DNA of 42,739 nt from Clostridiales bacterium (GCA_012519285.1 JAAYQN010000060.1:1-42739), one strand, 5' to 3'; counted from the stretch's first letter, positions 8,237-16,385 are shown. Translations and numbers: made by a program. The notes: generated by a model not told the origin, from the letters alone.

Positions 8237-9178
8237 ATGCCACTTGTAACCACCAAGAAGATGTTTGAAAAGGCCTATGCGGGAGGATACGCCATAGGCG
8301 CTTTCAACGTAAACAATATGGAGACCATTCAGGCCATCGTCGAGGCGGGAAAACTCGAGAACGCTCCCCTCATCCTTCAGGTTTCCGCGGGGGCAAGAAG
8401 GTACGCCAATCCCACGTACTTGAAAAAGCTCGTCGAGGCGGCGGTAATCGACAGCGGCCTTCCCATCGCGCTTCACCTCGACCATGGCAATTCTTTCGAG
8501 CTGTGCAAGGATGCCATCGACAATGGCTTCACCTCGGTCATGATCGATGCTTCAAAATATCCTCTTGAAGAGAACATCAGGATTACAGAAAAAGTGGTCG
8601 AATACGCCCACGAGCGCGGCGTGACCGTCGAGGCGGAGCTGGGAAAACTCGCGGGAATTGAGGACGACGTTAACGTAGCCGACGAGGATTCCACGTTCAC
8701 AAACCCCGACGAGGTGTATGAGTTCGTTTCGAGGACCAACTGCGATTCCCTTGCAATCGCCATCGGGACAAGCCACGGCGCCTACAAATTCAAGGGAGAG
8801 CCAAGGCTTAGGTTCGACATACTCGAAAAGGTGGAAAAGCTCCTGCCCAATTTCCCCATAGTACTCCACGGCGCGTCCTCAGTGCCTGAAAATTACGTCG
8901 GGATAATCAACCAATACGGCGGCAGCATGCCGGGAGCGAAGGGAGTTCCCGAGGAGATGCTTAGGAAAGCTGCCACGATGGCGGTGTGCAAGATAAACAT
9001 TGACTCCGACCTGCGCCTCGCCTTCACCGCGGCGATAAGGAAATACCTTGCCGAAAACCCCTCCCACTTCGACCTCAGGCAATACCTCGGGCCGTCAAGG
9101 GAGGCCGTAAAGGAAATGGTAAGGCACAAGCTGGTAAACGTGCTCGGCTGCGCGGGAAAGGCGCACGAGATGCTATAA
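8237..9178 (+). CDS. fba: Fructose-bisphosphate aldolase, class II
   Basis: This zinc-dependent aldolase of glycolysis and gluconeogenesis cleaves fructose 1,6-bisphosphate to dihydroxyacetone phosphate and glyceraldehyde 3-phosphate. It has 313 residues starting MPLVTTKKMF. The zinc and substrate motifs HLDHGN, VEAELGKLAG, GTSHGAYKF and LHGASSVP appear in family order. The open frame extends 41 codons further upstream, but the ATG at 8237 has TCGGAGG nine bases before it and matches the family's start. A hairpin terminator follows 14 bases after the stop. Confidence 0.96.
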   Translation: MPLVTTKKMFEKAYAGGYAIGAFNVNNMETIQAIVEAGKLENAPLILQVSAGARRYANPTYLKKLVEAAVIDSGLPIALHLDHGNSFELCKDAIDNGFTSVMIDASKYPLEENIRITEKVVEYAHERGVTVEAELGKLAGIEDDVNVADEDSTFTNPDEVYEFVSRTNCDSLAIAIGTSHGAYKFKGEPRLRFDILEKVEKLLPNFPIVLHGASSVPENYVGIINQYGGSMPGAKGVPEEMLRKAATMAVCKINIDSDLRLAFTAAIRKYLAENPSHFDLRQYLGPSREAVKEMVRHKLVNVLGCAGKAHEML

Positions 9179-9192
9179 ACACAAACATTATA

Positions 9193-9225
9193 GCCCCATG
9201 GGAAGTTCCCATGGGGCTTCTTTTT
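9193..9225 (+). terminator. Terminator between fba and the DUF421 gene
   Basis: A ten-base-pair stem GCCCCATGGG/CCCATGGGGC (9193-9202 and 9208-9217) is followed by TTCTTTTT on the plus strand. It ends the fba transcript and, lying in a convergent intergenic gap, may also stop transcription from the opposite side. Confidence 0.85.
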
Positions 9226-9226
9226 G

Positions 9227-9901
9227 CTATTTGTAATGCGCTATGACGTCGTCGTTCTTTTTGTCATAGCTGGCAAGGGCGACGGATTTTACCTCCTCTT
9301 CGCTCATGCCGAGCTTGGAAAGCAGCCACTTTTTGTCCTTGCCTGCTTCCTTCAGCGCATTCTCTATTATTCGCCCGTCCATAATAAAATCAATGGAGAG
9401 GGAGGACTTTTCCTTGTCGAGGTTCATGTCGCCGCAGGTGGTAGGCGAGGCGTTTTCCTTCGGCAATATGGAGAGCTGCCCGTCGGTCTCGAAGATGCAG
9501 TACGCTATGTCGTTGACGTCAAAGAAATTTTTCTCGCGGCACATTGACAAGAACTGGTTGAGGTCGAGCTTGGATTTTACGAGGTTTTCGTAATTGAGCT
9601 TGCCGTTGTAGACCAAAATCAGGGGCGTGCCCTGCAAGAGCTTCCTTATCTTTATGGATTTTCTCGAAAGCAGGTTGATAATAAAATCCAGCGCGGCGTA
9701 CAGCGCCATGGCAATGAGGAAGTGGTATTGCGGTATCTGGCTGTCAACCGCCATCTGTGCGGCTATCGAGCCGATGGATATGCCCACCACATAATCGACA
9801 AATTCCAGCTGGGCGATCTGCTTTTTGCCCATTATCTTGGCTATGATAAAGAGCGCCAAAAACGATGATGTCGCGGTCAGGATTACCCTCAAAACTTCCA
9901 T
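9227..9901 (-). CDS. DUF421 / YetF-family membrane protein
   Basis: The 224-residue protein has N-terminal membrane helices (about 7-25, 35-55 and 61-80) and a soluble C-terminal DUF421 domain. Family hallmarks are the RIxGKKQI-like AKIMGKKQIAQLEFVDYVVG near 21-40, GTPLILVYNGKL and the later MDGRIIENALKEAGKDKKWL segment. Relatives in Bacillus include YetF, YdfR and YrbG. Some are spore-membrane or germination accessory proteins, but no biochemical role is generally assigned. It starts 16 bases after the M23 peptidase gene on the same strand, so the two are likely co-transcribed, which suggests an envelope role. Confidence 0.85.
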   Translation of the reverse strand: MEVLRVILTATSSFLALFIIAKIMGKKQIAQLEFVDYVVGISIGSIAAQMAVDSQIPQYHFLIAMALYAALDFIINLLSRKSIKIRKLLQGTPLILVYNGKLNYENLVKSKLDLNQFLSMCREKNFFDVNDIAYCIFETDGQLSILPKENASPTTCGDMNLDKEKSSLSIDFIMDGRIIENALKEAGKDKKWLLSKLGMSEEEVKSVALASYDKKNDDVIAHYK

Positions 9902-9917
9902 ATGCCTTTCTTTTTCT

Positions 9918-10874
9918 CTATAGATTTATGCCTTTTTTCAAATTGCAGCTAAAGTAGCCGCCATTATCGTCCTTTTTCACCGCTGCCTTATTCTTTGAGA
10001 GGAACCTCACGAGCTGGTACACGTTTATCCATATCTCGCCCGGGCCGTCCTCCTGGCTGGGGTCGAAGATGAGCTGGAGGCCGAAATGCAGGTGAGGCCT
10101 GGTCTTCATGTTCCTGTTTTCCTTGAAGCTGTATCCCGTGACGCCGAGGTAGCCTATAACCTGGCCCCCCTCCACTCTCTTGCCCTTTTCCAGCCCTTCG
10201 GCATAGGGCTTGTCCTTCCTGAGGTGGGCATAATAATAGTAACGCAGCCCGTCCAAGGACCTTATGCCTATCCTCCAGCCGCCGAACCTGTTCCAGCCAA
10301 GCTCGGTCACTATCCCCCCTTCCACGGCTATTACGGGGGTGCCGATGGCTCCGAACATGTCATGGCCGAGGTGCACCCTCTTAAAGCCGTAGGTGCGCGA
10401 GTTGCCGAAGTCGTCGCTGCCGCTGTACCAAAAGCCCCTGGCGAGCGGGAAATAGGCTTTCAGGCCGTAGCCCACCTCCCCCGTCTCCTCTATCCTGTAA
10501 AATCCGATATATTCGGCGAATATGGAGCTGTACGCTTCGTGATAGTATTTGTAATATTTGTTGCCGCCGCAAATCTCAGCCATGGTAATGCCACCGTCGA
10601 GCTTCTCTATCAGGGCGTTGAGGTTTTTCAGATCCCTCTTATAACTGAACTTGTTACCGTTTTTCATGGCAAGGTAGGCGAGCAAGTCCACGAAGTTATA
10701 GTGCACCTTCTCCTTGACGGACTTTACGTCGAGCTCGTAGCACCTGTTCATGACTTCCGCCGTGGCGTTGAAGTCCACCCATTTTATGAAGCCGCCCTCG
10801 GCGCCCGCTCTCCCCCATGGGCAGAGCAGGAGCGCGACTATGAGGGTTATGGCGCAACTTTTAGCGTACTTCAT
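9918..10874 (-). CDS. Secreted M23-family metallopeptidase (LytM fold)
   Basis: This is a probable peptidoglycan endopeptidase outside the membrane. It has 318 residues: a signal peptide at 1-25 ending near GRAGA, an unfamiliar helical middle region at about 30-140, and a complete LytM zinc site (HLGHD at 168-172, YAHL with His217, HLHF with His261 and His263). The middle part matches no domain I recognise. It is first in a probable two-gene operon with the DUF421 gene. Cell-wall hydrolysis during sporulation, germination or growth is possible, and the sequence does not discriminate. Confidence 0.85.
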   Translation of the reverse strand: MKYAKSCAITLIVALLLCPWGRAGAEGGFIKWVDFNATAEVMNRCYELDVKSVKEKVHYNFVDLLAYLAMKNGNKFSYKRDLKNLNALIEKLDGGITMAEICGGNKYYKYYHEAYSSIFAEYIGFYRIEETGEVGYGLKAYFPLARGFWYSGSDDFGNSRTYGFKRVHLGHDMFGAIGTPVIAVEGGIVTELGWNRFGGWRIGIRSLDGLRYYYYAHLRKDKPYAEGLEKGKRVEGGQVIGYLGVTGYSFKENRNMKTRPHLHFGLQLIFDPSQEDGPGEIWINVYQLVRFLSKNKAAVKKDDNGGYFSCNLKKGINL

Positions 10875-11050
10875 ACCGTTATTTAGTATCCTAATAAGGG
10901 ATTGTTATTATGCACGGACCCCTATGGTAAAGTTTGCAAAAGCAGAGCCTTTTAAAATGACGCGCTATGAAACCCTGAATTTTGTGCCGACAGGCTGTTA
11001 AACTCTTTAAAAAAAGGCATACTACTAAAAAGGAGAAAGGAGAGCTTTGC

Positions 11051-11833
11051 ATGGACCAATCTGCCCAATTTGGCAGGAAGGCGCTGGCGTTCTTCCTGGT
11101 GCTGATTGCAGGGATTTTTTTGATAAAGAATTTGGACAGGATATTAAAGAAGGTGTTTTCGAGGAGGCAAATCGACGGGATTGTGGCGAGATTCATCACC
11201 TCGCTGCTTTACGTGGTGCTCTTCGTGCTGCTTGTGATATTACTGTTTGATATAATGCAGGTGTCGCTGGCGCCGCTGGTCACCATTCTGGGAGCGGTGG
11301 GGCTGGCGCTTTCGCTCTCGCTAAAGGACAGCCTGAGCAACCTCGCGAGCGGCATCCTGATTATCGCAACCAAGCTTTTTAAGCAGGAGGATCACGTAAA
11401 GATAGGCGATCTTGAGGGAATGGTGAAACAGATAAAATTCTTTACCACCGAGCTTTACACTTACGACAACAAGAAAATAATCCTGCCGAACAACGTCGTG
11501 GCATCCTCGGAGATAATAAATTACTCGGCGCTGGATATAAGACGGCTTGACATAGATTTTCTGGCGCCCTTTGGCACCTCGCTGGAAATAGTTCGGGAAA
11601 TACTTTACGAAATGCTGAGCTCGAGCGACCTGGTGCTCAAGGACCCTGCCCCCGCGGTGAAACTGCTAAAGCACACCTCGAGCACCCTCTTTCTCTCCGC
11701 CAGAATGTGGGTAAAAACCGACGATTACTGGACAGCTTATTTTGAAATGCAGGAAAAGTTATATAATCAGTTACTAAAGCATGGAATAGAAGTAAAGACT
11801 GATAAAGTAGAGGTAAAAATGCTTGAAGAATAA
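11051..11833 (+). CDS. mscS: Small-conductance mechanosensitive channel, MscS family
   Basis: This membrane channel opens under turgor and releases solutes during osmotic downshock. It has 260 residues, with transmembrane helices at about 12-30 and 45-70 and a pore-lining TM3 rich in Gly/Ala (GAVGLALSLSLKDSLSNLASG, about 78-98). The beta domain follows, with the MscS signature DHVKIGDLEGMVKQI and LPNNVVASSEIINYS. The chosen ATG has AAAGGAGAG at good spacing; the longer open frame adds 23 unconvincing residues. Downstream lies one of two copies of a structured intergenic element that probably ends the transcript. Confidence 0.92.
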   Translation: MDQSAQFGRKALAFFLVLIAGIFLIKNLDRILKKVFSRRQIDGIVARFITSLLYVVLFVLLVILLFDIMQVSLAPLVTILGAVGLALSLSLKDSLSNLASGILIIATKLFKQEDHVKIGDLEGMVKQIKFFTTELYTYDNKKIILPNNVVASSEIINYSALDIRRLDIDFLAPFGTSLEIVREILYEMLSSSDLVLKDPAPAVKLLKHTSSTLFLSARMWVKTDDYWTAYFEMQEKLYNQLLKHGIEVKTDKVEVKMLEE

Positions 11834-12074
11834 AATGTACAATTTACAATGCGCAATTTGCAAGTTATTCTTTTTATCCAAAAATGTTCACTGACATCTC
11901 AATCTGGCAACAGACAGTATAACACAATAAGAAAAAATCCATATCAAAGACATAGTCTGCTTATTAATTGGTTGCGTGCTGGGGGGTTGCAAAGGGGGGA
12001 GCGCTTCGCGGGGTATGCCGTCCCTCCTTTGCGGTTTTTTGGTTATTTTTTTGCCCTATAAAAAAAGTAGTTAT
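11834..12074 (+). repeat. Structured intergenic element, copy A
   Basis: This begins right after the mscS stop with a string of related heptamers (ATGTACAATTTACAATGCGC, 11836-11855) and ends with two hairpins. Hairpin 1 pairs AAAGGGGGGA (11991-12000) with TCCCTCCTTT (12021-12030) around a 20-base core GCGCTTCGCGGGGTATGCCG, then GCGG and six T. Hairpin 2 is T-rich/A-rich (about 12043-12073). The same arrangement follows the SDR gene at 19314-19603 with an identical core. The roughly 125 bases in between are unrelated in the two copies. It is probably a terminator, possibly a mobile or RNA element. Confidence 0.75.
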
Positions 12075-12156
12075 TAATCGTCATTTTTCCTTAGAAAGAA
12101 TAAAATCTTTAAAAAACATTAAAAAATAACTTTTCGCCGTTTTTTAGAAATTTTTC

Positions 12157-14424
12157 TTAAAAGATTTCTCTTTTTACTATATAATGCTTTGCCCCGCTTT
12201 CCTCCCAAAGCGTACCCTTATATCCTTTTGGCAGCCGCAGCTCCCACTCGCACCCGGGGGGCGCCTCCACCTTCAGAGCGATTTCTTCCCCCTGCCTCTG
12301 CCATTTTACCGCCACCTTGCCGCAAGGCAGCCGGTGCCAGCCTTCGGCAAAGCTGAGGTTTTCGATGAAGTTCGGCGCTATAAGCACGAAATTGAAACGG
12401 GTAAAATCGGGGTTTACGTTTATCCCGCATATCGCCTTGATAAACCACGCGCTGATGTCGCCGAAGAAATGATGGTTGAGCGAAGCGACGTTCTCGTCGT
12501 TAGCCCTCTTCATCTCGCCTTCCTTTAGCAAGAAGAAACATTCGGGCAGGCTGGTGGCGCCGAGGTTGGCGTAATAGCCGTAGCCGGGACAATCCGTCCG
12601 CGTTATCATCTTATATGCGAGGTCACTGTACCCATTTTCCGCCAGCACGTGGAAGATAACCCTCGCTCCTAATATCCCGCAATCGAATTGGTCATTCTTT
12701 TCCCTTATCGTCCTAAGAAGGTCGGAGAGCGCGGCTTCCTTTTCCCCTTCCTCAAACGCCCCGTAACAGAGCGCCATGGAGAAGGCGGTCTGTGTGGCGA
12801 TCTCCCTCTTCAGCCTTCCCTTTTCGATGAAGGCGGAGCGAAAGCCCTTCTTAAGCCTGCCGTAAAGGTCCTTGGCATAGGCAGCCTTTTCATCATTGCC
12901 AATCACCTCGAATATCCGGGCGGCTTTTTCGCAGATGTCCATGCACGTCAGGGTGTCGGTGACCTCGAGGGGGGTGGTGTAGTCGTCGCTAGCCCTGTCG
13001 ACGGGGCACCAGTCGCCGAGGCCGTAGGCGGCGAGGCCGTTCTCCATAAGCCTCGTGGACATGTATTTCAGGTATTTGAAGATGCTTTCGGCATTTTCCC
13101 GCAGCACTTCGATATCGCCGCGATATTTGTACAGATAGTAAGGTAGGTTAACAAGCACTATATCCCATGCCGGACCGTTCCCCCACTCAAAGCCCCATCC
13201 GCCGGTCGGGACAATTCCTGGCAGCGCCCCCCGCTCGTCGTGAGCCGCGCGTATGCTGATGAGCCACTGGCGCAAGCTGTTTTCCGCCTCAAGGTTGAGC
13301 AGTGTGTGCTCGGCGGAAAGCGCGGCATCGCCCGTCCAGCCGTTCTTTTCCCTGTGGGGGCAATCGGTGGGGAAATAGAAAAAGTTAGAGAGCGTGGAGT
13401 TGCGGGTCATTTCCTGAAGCCTGTTGGCGATGGTGTCGGAGCACGAAAAGCCTCCCCTCTCCTTTAAGTCAGAATGCATTATGAGGAAGGTCAGAAGGTC
13501 GCTGGTTGCCTGGCTGTCATCGATGCCTTCCACGTACACGTATTGAAAGCCGTGATAGGTAAAGTGTGGGACGTATATCTGCAGACCCTTGCCGTTGCAC
13601 ACAAATTCATCTCTCTGCCAGTAACCCTTCCTCGTCCTGTCGCCGAAAGAGATGTTGGCAAGGTCGAGCTTGCCGCCGTTTATCACTTCGCCGTGTGTGA
13701 GGGATATCCTTTGTCCCTCGTAGCCTTTTATTGCAAGGCGGCACACGCCGGCGCTGTTGATGCCAAAATCATATATGTACCCGTCGCCGCTCTTTATCAC
13801 CTTGAGAGGCTTTACCTCCCTTTTCACCGCTATGGGCTCGGCGAAGCTGAGCACAGGCTGGCCCTTGGGGGCGTCTGCCACAAAGCAGTTTTTCCAGCCG
13901 CTGTCGTCGTAGCCCACCTCCGCCCACGACAATATCTCGAGGCGGGAGTCATAATGCTCGCCGCAGCGCAGGTCGTCAAAGGTTATGGGGGAAGGTTTGG
14001 TCTTGAAGCTTTCGTCCGCCTCCAAAGCGAGCCCGCCATCTACCTTGAGCGCCAGCGCCACTTTGGGGCTGCTCCTGTAAGCAGCCTTGTCGAAAACCCA
14101 GATATTGCCGCCAAAGGCGTTTTGCATGCCGTTGCCGAGGATGAGGCCGATTACGTTCTTTCCCCTGACGAGGTATCCCGTTACATCGTAATTGTCGTAG
14201 TACAGCACCTGATCGGGATTGGTAATGTAGGGTGCCAAAAAGCCTTTTGTTATCCTCTGGCCGTTGACATACAGCTCATAAAAGCCCAGCCCACAAATGG
14301 TTATTTCCGCCGCCCTCGGCTGGTCCTGCAGCGAAAACACCTTTCTTATGTAAGGGGCGGGCACGTGGCTGTCAAAGTCACAAAACTGCCTGGTTGCGGA
14401 TATGAATTTCTTTGAGAATACCAT
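12157..14424 (-). CDS. Glycoside hydrolase family 78 alpha-L-rhamnosidase
   Basis: GH78 enzymes release terminal alpha-L-rhamnose from plant glycosides and polysaccharides by an inverting mechanism. The 755-residue protein has two N-terminal beta-sandwich segments (GLGFYELYVNGQRI at 45-58, typical of the Bac_rhamnosid_N region, and a second domain to about 310). A six-hairpin barrel follows, with the catalytic-acid block DCPHREKNGWTGDA at 354-367 and GDWCP near 478, and then a C-terminal beta domain. There is no signal peptide, so it probably acts on imported oligosaccharides in the cytoplasm. No transporter or rhamnose catabolic gene is adjacent, so it stands alone. A tandem 34-base repeat lies 64 to 124 bases upstream and may be a regulator site. 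Confidence 0.9.
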   Translation of the reverse strand: MVFSKKFISATRQFCDFDSHVPAPYIRKVFSLQDQPRAAEITICGLGFYELYVNGQRITKGFLAPYITNPDQVLYYDNYDVTGYLVRGKNVIGLILGNGMQNAFGGNIWVFDKAAYRSSPKVALALKVDGGLALEADESFKTKPSPITFDDLRCGEHYDSRLEILSWAEVGYDDSGWKNCFVADAPKGQPVLSFAEPIAVKREVKPLKVIKSGDGYIYDFGINSAGVCRLAIKGYEGQRISLTHGEVINGGKLDLANISFGDRTRKGYWQRDEFVCNGKGLQIYVPHFTYHGFQYVYVEGIDDSQATSDLLTFLIMHSDLKERGGFSCSDTIANRLQEMTRNSTLSNFFYFPTDCPHREKNGWTGDAALSAEHTLLNLEAENSLRQWLISIRAAHDERGALPGIVPTGGWGFEWGNGPAWDIVLVNLPYYLYKYRGDIEVLRENAESIFKYLKYMSTRLMENGLAAYGLGDWCPVDRASDDYTTPLEVTDTLTCMDICEKAARIFEVIGNDEKAAYAKDLYGRLKKGFRSAFIEKGRLKREIATQTAFSMALCYGAFEEGEKEAALSDLLRTIREKNDQFDCGILGARVIFHVLAENGYSDLAYKMITRTDCPGYGYYANLGATSLPECFFLLKEGEMKRANDENVASLNHHFFGDISAWFIKAICGINVNPDFTRFNFVLIAPNFIENLSFAEGWHRLPCGKVAVKWQRQGEEIALKVEAPPGCEWELRLPKGYKGTLWEESGAKHYIVKREIF

Positions 14425-14487
14425 ACCTTTACTTCCTCGTGTTTAATGAGCAGTTTCCCTCGTTTTTTAAAGCCATTTATTGAAAAG

Positions 14488-14548
14488 ATATATCATAATA
14501 TGTAAAAATATGCAACTAAAAATATATCATAATATGTAAAATATGCAA
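14488..14548 (-). repeat. Tandem direct repeat upstream of the rhamnosidase
   Basis: Two nearly identical units (14488-14515 and 14522-14548; one base shorter in the second) share ATATATCATAATATG...ATATGCAA with a 34-base period. They sit in the promoter region of the GH78 gene on its coding side and contain TATTATGATATA-like sequences that could be -10 boxes. The 34-base spacing, about three helical turns, suits an AraC-type or similar activator, but that is inference. Confidence 0.7.
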
Positions 14549-14561
14549 AAGAAGGGCGGCA

Positions 14562-14587
14562 AGCAAAAGAGCCCGAATGTTTCGGGC
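14562..14587 (-). terminator. Terminator after the YjzC-like gene
   Basis: GCCCGAA/TTCGGGC (14571-14577 and 14581-14587) with a three-base loop is followed by TCTTTTG on the minus strand. The plus strand also has a six-T run after the stem, so it may act in both directions. Confidence 0.8.
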
Positions 14588-14607
14588 CCTTTTTTCCGCA
14601 CTTACCT

Positions 14608-14772
14608 TTATTTGCTGGTAGAGTAGGATTCCGCGTCCTTGATCCTGGTAGGTGGAACTCTGTGACCTGCGGGTACCCTTATTTCTCCCAAGGTATTGCC
14701 ATTGGCGTCTTTAACGTAAAGGGTAACGTCTTGATTAACCTCTTCGCCGGGCCTGAAAGTCTGGTTAGCCAT
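14608..14772 (-). CDS. Small YjzC-like protein
   Basis: The 54-residue product starts MANQTFRPGEEV. The open frame extends 74 codons upstream, but that part is low-complexity Lys/Phe/Asn translation of AT-rich DNA, whereas the internal ATG has AAAGGAGGT ten bases before it. The pattern FRPGE, then LYV, then G..LGEIRVPAGHRVPPT resembles the YjzC family of small Bacillus proteins (FKPGQ, then a basic Gly-Asp/Pro turn), whose function is unknown. It has no membrane segment and is flanked by a good terminator. Small well-translated proteins of this kind are often sporulation products. The family link is tentative. Confidence 0.7.
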   Translation of the reverse strand: MANQTFRPGEEVNQDVTLYVKDANGNTLGEIRVPAGHRVPPTRIKDAESYSTSK

Positions 14773-14967
14773 AAAGATTTTACCTCCTTTTATACTTGTA
14801 TTCTTAGTATTTGTATGGAAGGAAAATTTATACGTAACTTTTTTAAAAAAATTTACGGTTTTTAAAAAATCAAAAAGGGAACATTTTTTCTCTATAGTCT
14901 TTGTGGTTTTTATATTTTTATTTATTTTTATGGATAAAACATTTATTAAAGGCTGCTTTTTGTTCGC

Positions 14968-15006
14968 CAAAAAAAAACAAGCCGCTTTCGGCATTCTCGG
15001 CTTGTT
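14968..15006 (-). terminator. Terminator after the thioredoxin-reductase-like gene
   Basis: A nine-base-pair stem AACAAGCCG/CGGCTTGTT (14998-15006 and 14976-14984) is followed by nine T on the minus strand, 53 bases after the stop codon. Confidence 0.9.
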
Positions 15007-15058
15007 CTGATGTAAAAAAGGTTTGTTTTCTCGTCAGTTTTTCACTCCGGGCGGGCTT

Positions 15059-15913
15059 TTATTTCTTTTTTCGGAGGTATCTGGTTATGGCGATGGCGGC
15101 GTGGGCGCCGTCGGAAATCGCCTTTGCCACCTGGGCGAAGCCGCCTATGCAGTCGCCCGCGGCAAATACCCCCTCGACGTTGGTCATGTAGTTTTCGTCT
15201 ACCGCTATGCTGCCCTTGTCGGTGAGGATGCCGAGCTTTAGCGCAAAATCGTCCGCGCCGGCGCTGCCGAGCGCAATGAACACGCCGTCCAAGGAGAAAT
15301 CGGCGACGGTCGTCCTTATTCCCTCGACGCGCTCGGAGCCGTAGACCTCGAGTATCTTGTCTTTTACGACGGGAATGCCTTCGAGTGGGAACAGGGGCTG
15401 CTCGGTATCGGTAAAGATGGTAACCTCTTTCACAAAGTTTTTCAGATACTTTGCCTCGGAAAGCGCGAATTTGCCGTCGCCGATGACGCCCACCTTTTTG
15501 CCCTTATAGAAGAAGCCGTCGCACACCGAGCAGTAGCTTACGCCCCTGCCTTCAAGTCTCTGCACGCCCTCTATGGAGACGCTCTTCCTCTTTTTGCCGC
15601 AGGCAATCAGCAGCGTCTTTGCCTGGTAGCTTTGGCTAAGGGTCTTTACCGTAAACGCCTCGCCAAAATCAAAGCCCGTCACCTCGTCGTCGATTATCGG
15701 CACGCCGAAGTTTTCGGCTTGTTTAAGTCCGCTTCTGAACAGCTCTTCCGCCCGTATGGGCTGGGCAAAGCCGTAGTAGTTCTCGATGAGCCCTGCCTTT
15801 TGAAGCGAGCCCATGTCCTTGCCGATGACGAGTACCTCGAGGCCCGCCCTCTTTAAGTATATCGCCGCGCTGATGCCGGCCGGCCCTTTTCCTATCACGA
15901 CGGTGTCAAACAA
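15059..15913 (-). CDS. Thioredoxin-reductase-like FAD flavoprotein
   Basis: This is a two-domain pyridine nucleotide-disulfide oxidoreductase, 284 residues (classical TrxB is about 310). The FAD-binding motif is VIGKGPAGISAA at 6-17, the redox-active pair is CSVC in SYCSVCDG near 127-134, and the C-terminal FAD motif is GVFAAGDC. The NADPH-domain motifs of normal TrxB are not evident: GDGKFAL replaces GGGxSA, and no HRRxxFRA is seen after the strand VTIFTD. It may therefore take electrons from something other than NADPH, as do the ferredoxin-dependent flavin thioredoxin reductases of Clostridium. The start is TTG at 15913, with AGAGGG seven bases upstream. It lies 64 bases behind the desulfoferrodoxin gene, probably in one operon. 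Confidence 0.82.
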   Translation of the reverse strand: MFDTVVIGKGPAGISAAIYLKRAGLEVLVIGKDMGSLQKAGLIENYYGFAQPIRAEELFRSGLKQAENFGVPIIDDEVTGFDFGEAFTVKTLSQSYQAKTLLIACGKKRKSVSIEGVQRLEGRGVSYCSVCDGFFYKGKKVGVIGDGKFALSEAKYLKNFVKEVTIFTDTEQPLFPLEGIPVVKDKILEVYGSERVEGIRTTVADFSLDGVFIALGSAGADDFALKLGILTDKGSIAVDENYMTNVEGVFAAGDCIGGFAQVAKAISDGAHAAIAITRYLRKKK

Positions 15914-15977
15914 AGCTATACCCTCTTTATTATTTTATGTAGATCAGCCCATTCGCGAGGAAGTCGCGCCATTACAC

Positions 15978-16385
15978 TCACTTATTGATGTCCTTCTTCC
16001 ATAGTCCGTGCAGGTTGCAGTACTCGAATGCAGCAATAGGGCAGTCGCCCTCGGCAAGCGTGAATGTAACCCTGGTCTCCTTGCCTATCTCTATGCACTT
16101 CCTGTAGCCGCCGCAGCAGGTCTGAAGGTAAATCCACTCGATGTGGTGCTCGGGCAAGCTTGGATGAAGCACCGAGCCAACGGTTACAGTGACCTTGTCG
16201 CCTTCTACTGTTACCACAGGCACGTGTTTTTCAGCCGAGGCGTCCACGGTATTGGGGACGAGCTCCTGCATTGGCTCGTCGCAGCAGATGGGAAGGGCTC
16301 CCGAGAACTTAATCATTCCCGCGAAGTTGCCGCAATGCCTGCACCTGAAAAATTTTTGCTCCCTGTTGATATCGCAGCACGACAT
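15978..16385 (-). CDS. dfx: Desulfoferrodoxin (superoxide reductase)
   Basis: This reduces superoxide to peroxide without producing oxygen, a standard defence of strict anaerobes. The 135 residues begin MSCCDINREQKFF. The N-terminal desulforedoxin-like part has CRHC and CC ligands for a rubredoxin-type iron. The C-terminal superoxide reductase domain shows the ligand set EKHVPV, SLPEHHIEW and CNLHGLW (four His and one Cys). Both metal sites look complete, so this is the two-iron form. The open frame extends 16 codons upstream, but the chosen ATG follows AAGGAGAG at proper distance. The following flavoprotein gene may supply reductant or repair thiols. Confidence 0.92.
   Translation of the reverse strand: MSCCDINREQKFFRCRHCGNFAGMIKFSGALPICCDEPMQELVPNTVDASAEKHVPVVTVEGDKVTVTVGSVLHPSLPEHHIEWIYLQTCCGGYRKCIEIGKETRVTFTLAEGDCPIAAFEYCNLHGLWKKDINK

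Noticed and set aside
11849-12061. 70-codon open frame after mscS
   Set aside because: It crosses the structured intergenic element, has no ribosome binding site, and copy B has no corresponding frame.
13474-14415. 313-codon open frame antisense to the rhamnosidase
   Set aside because: It overlaps the GH78 N-terminal domains on the other strand and translates to a composition without family features.
14488-14548. The tandem repeat as a mini-CRISPR array
   Set aside because: The units are almost contiguous with no unique spacer, very AT-rich and in a promoter position.
14773-14994. Long N-terminal extension of the YjzC-like protein
   Set aside because: The extension is Lys/Phe/Asn-rich translation of AT-rich DNA and lies upstream of a strong ribosome binding site with a better start codon.
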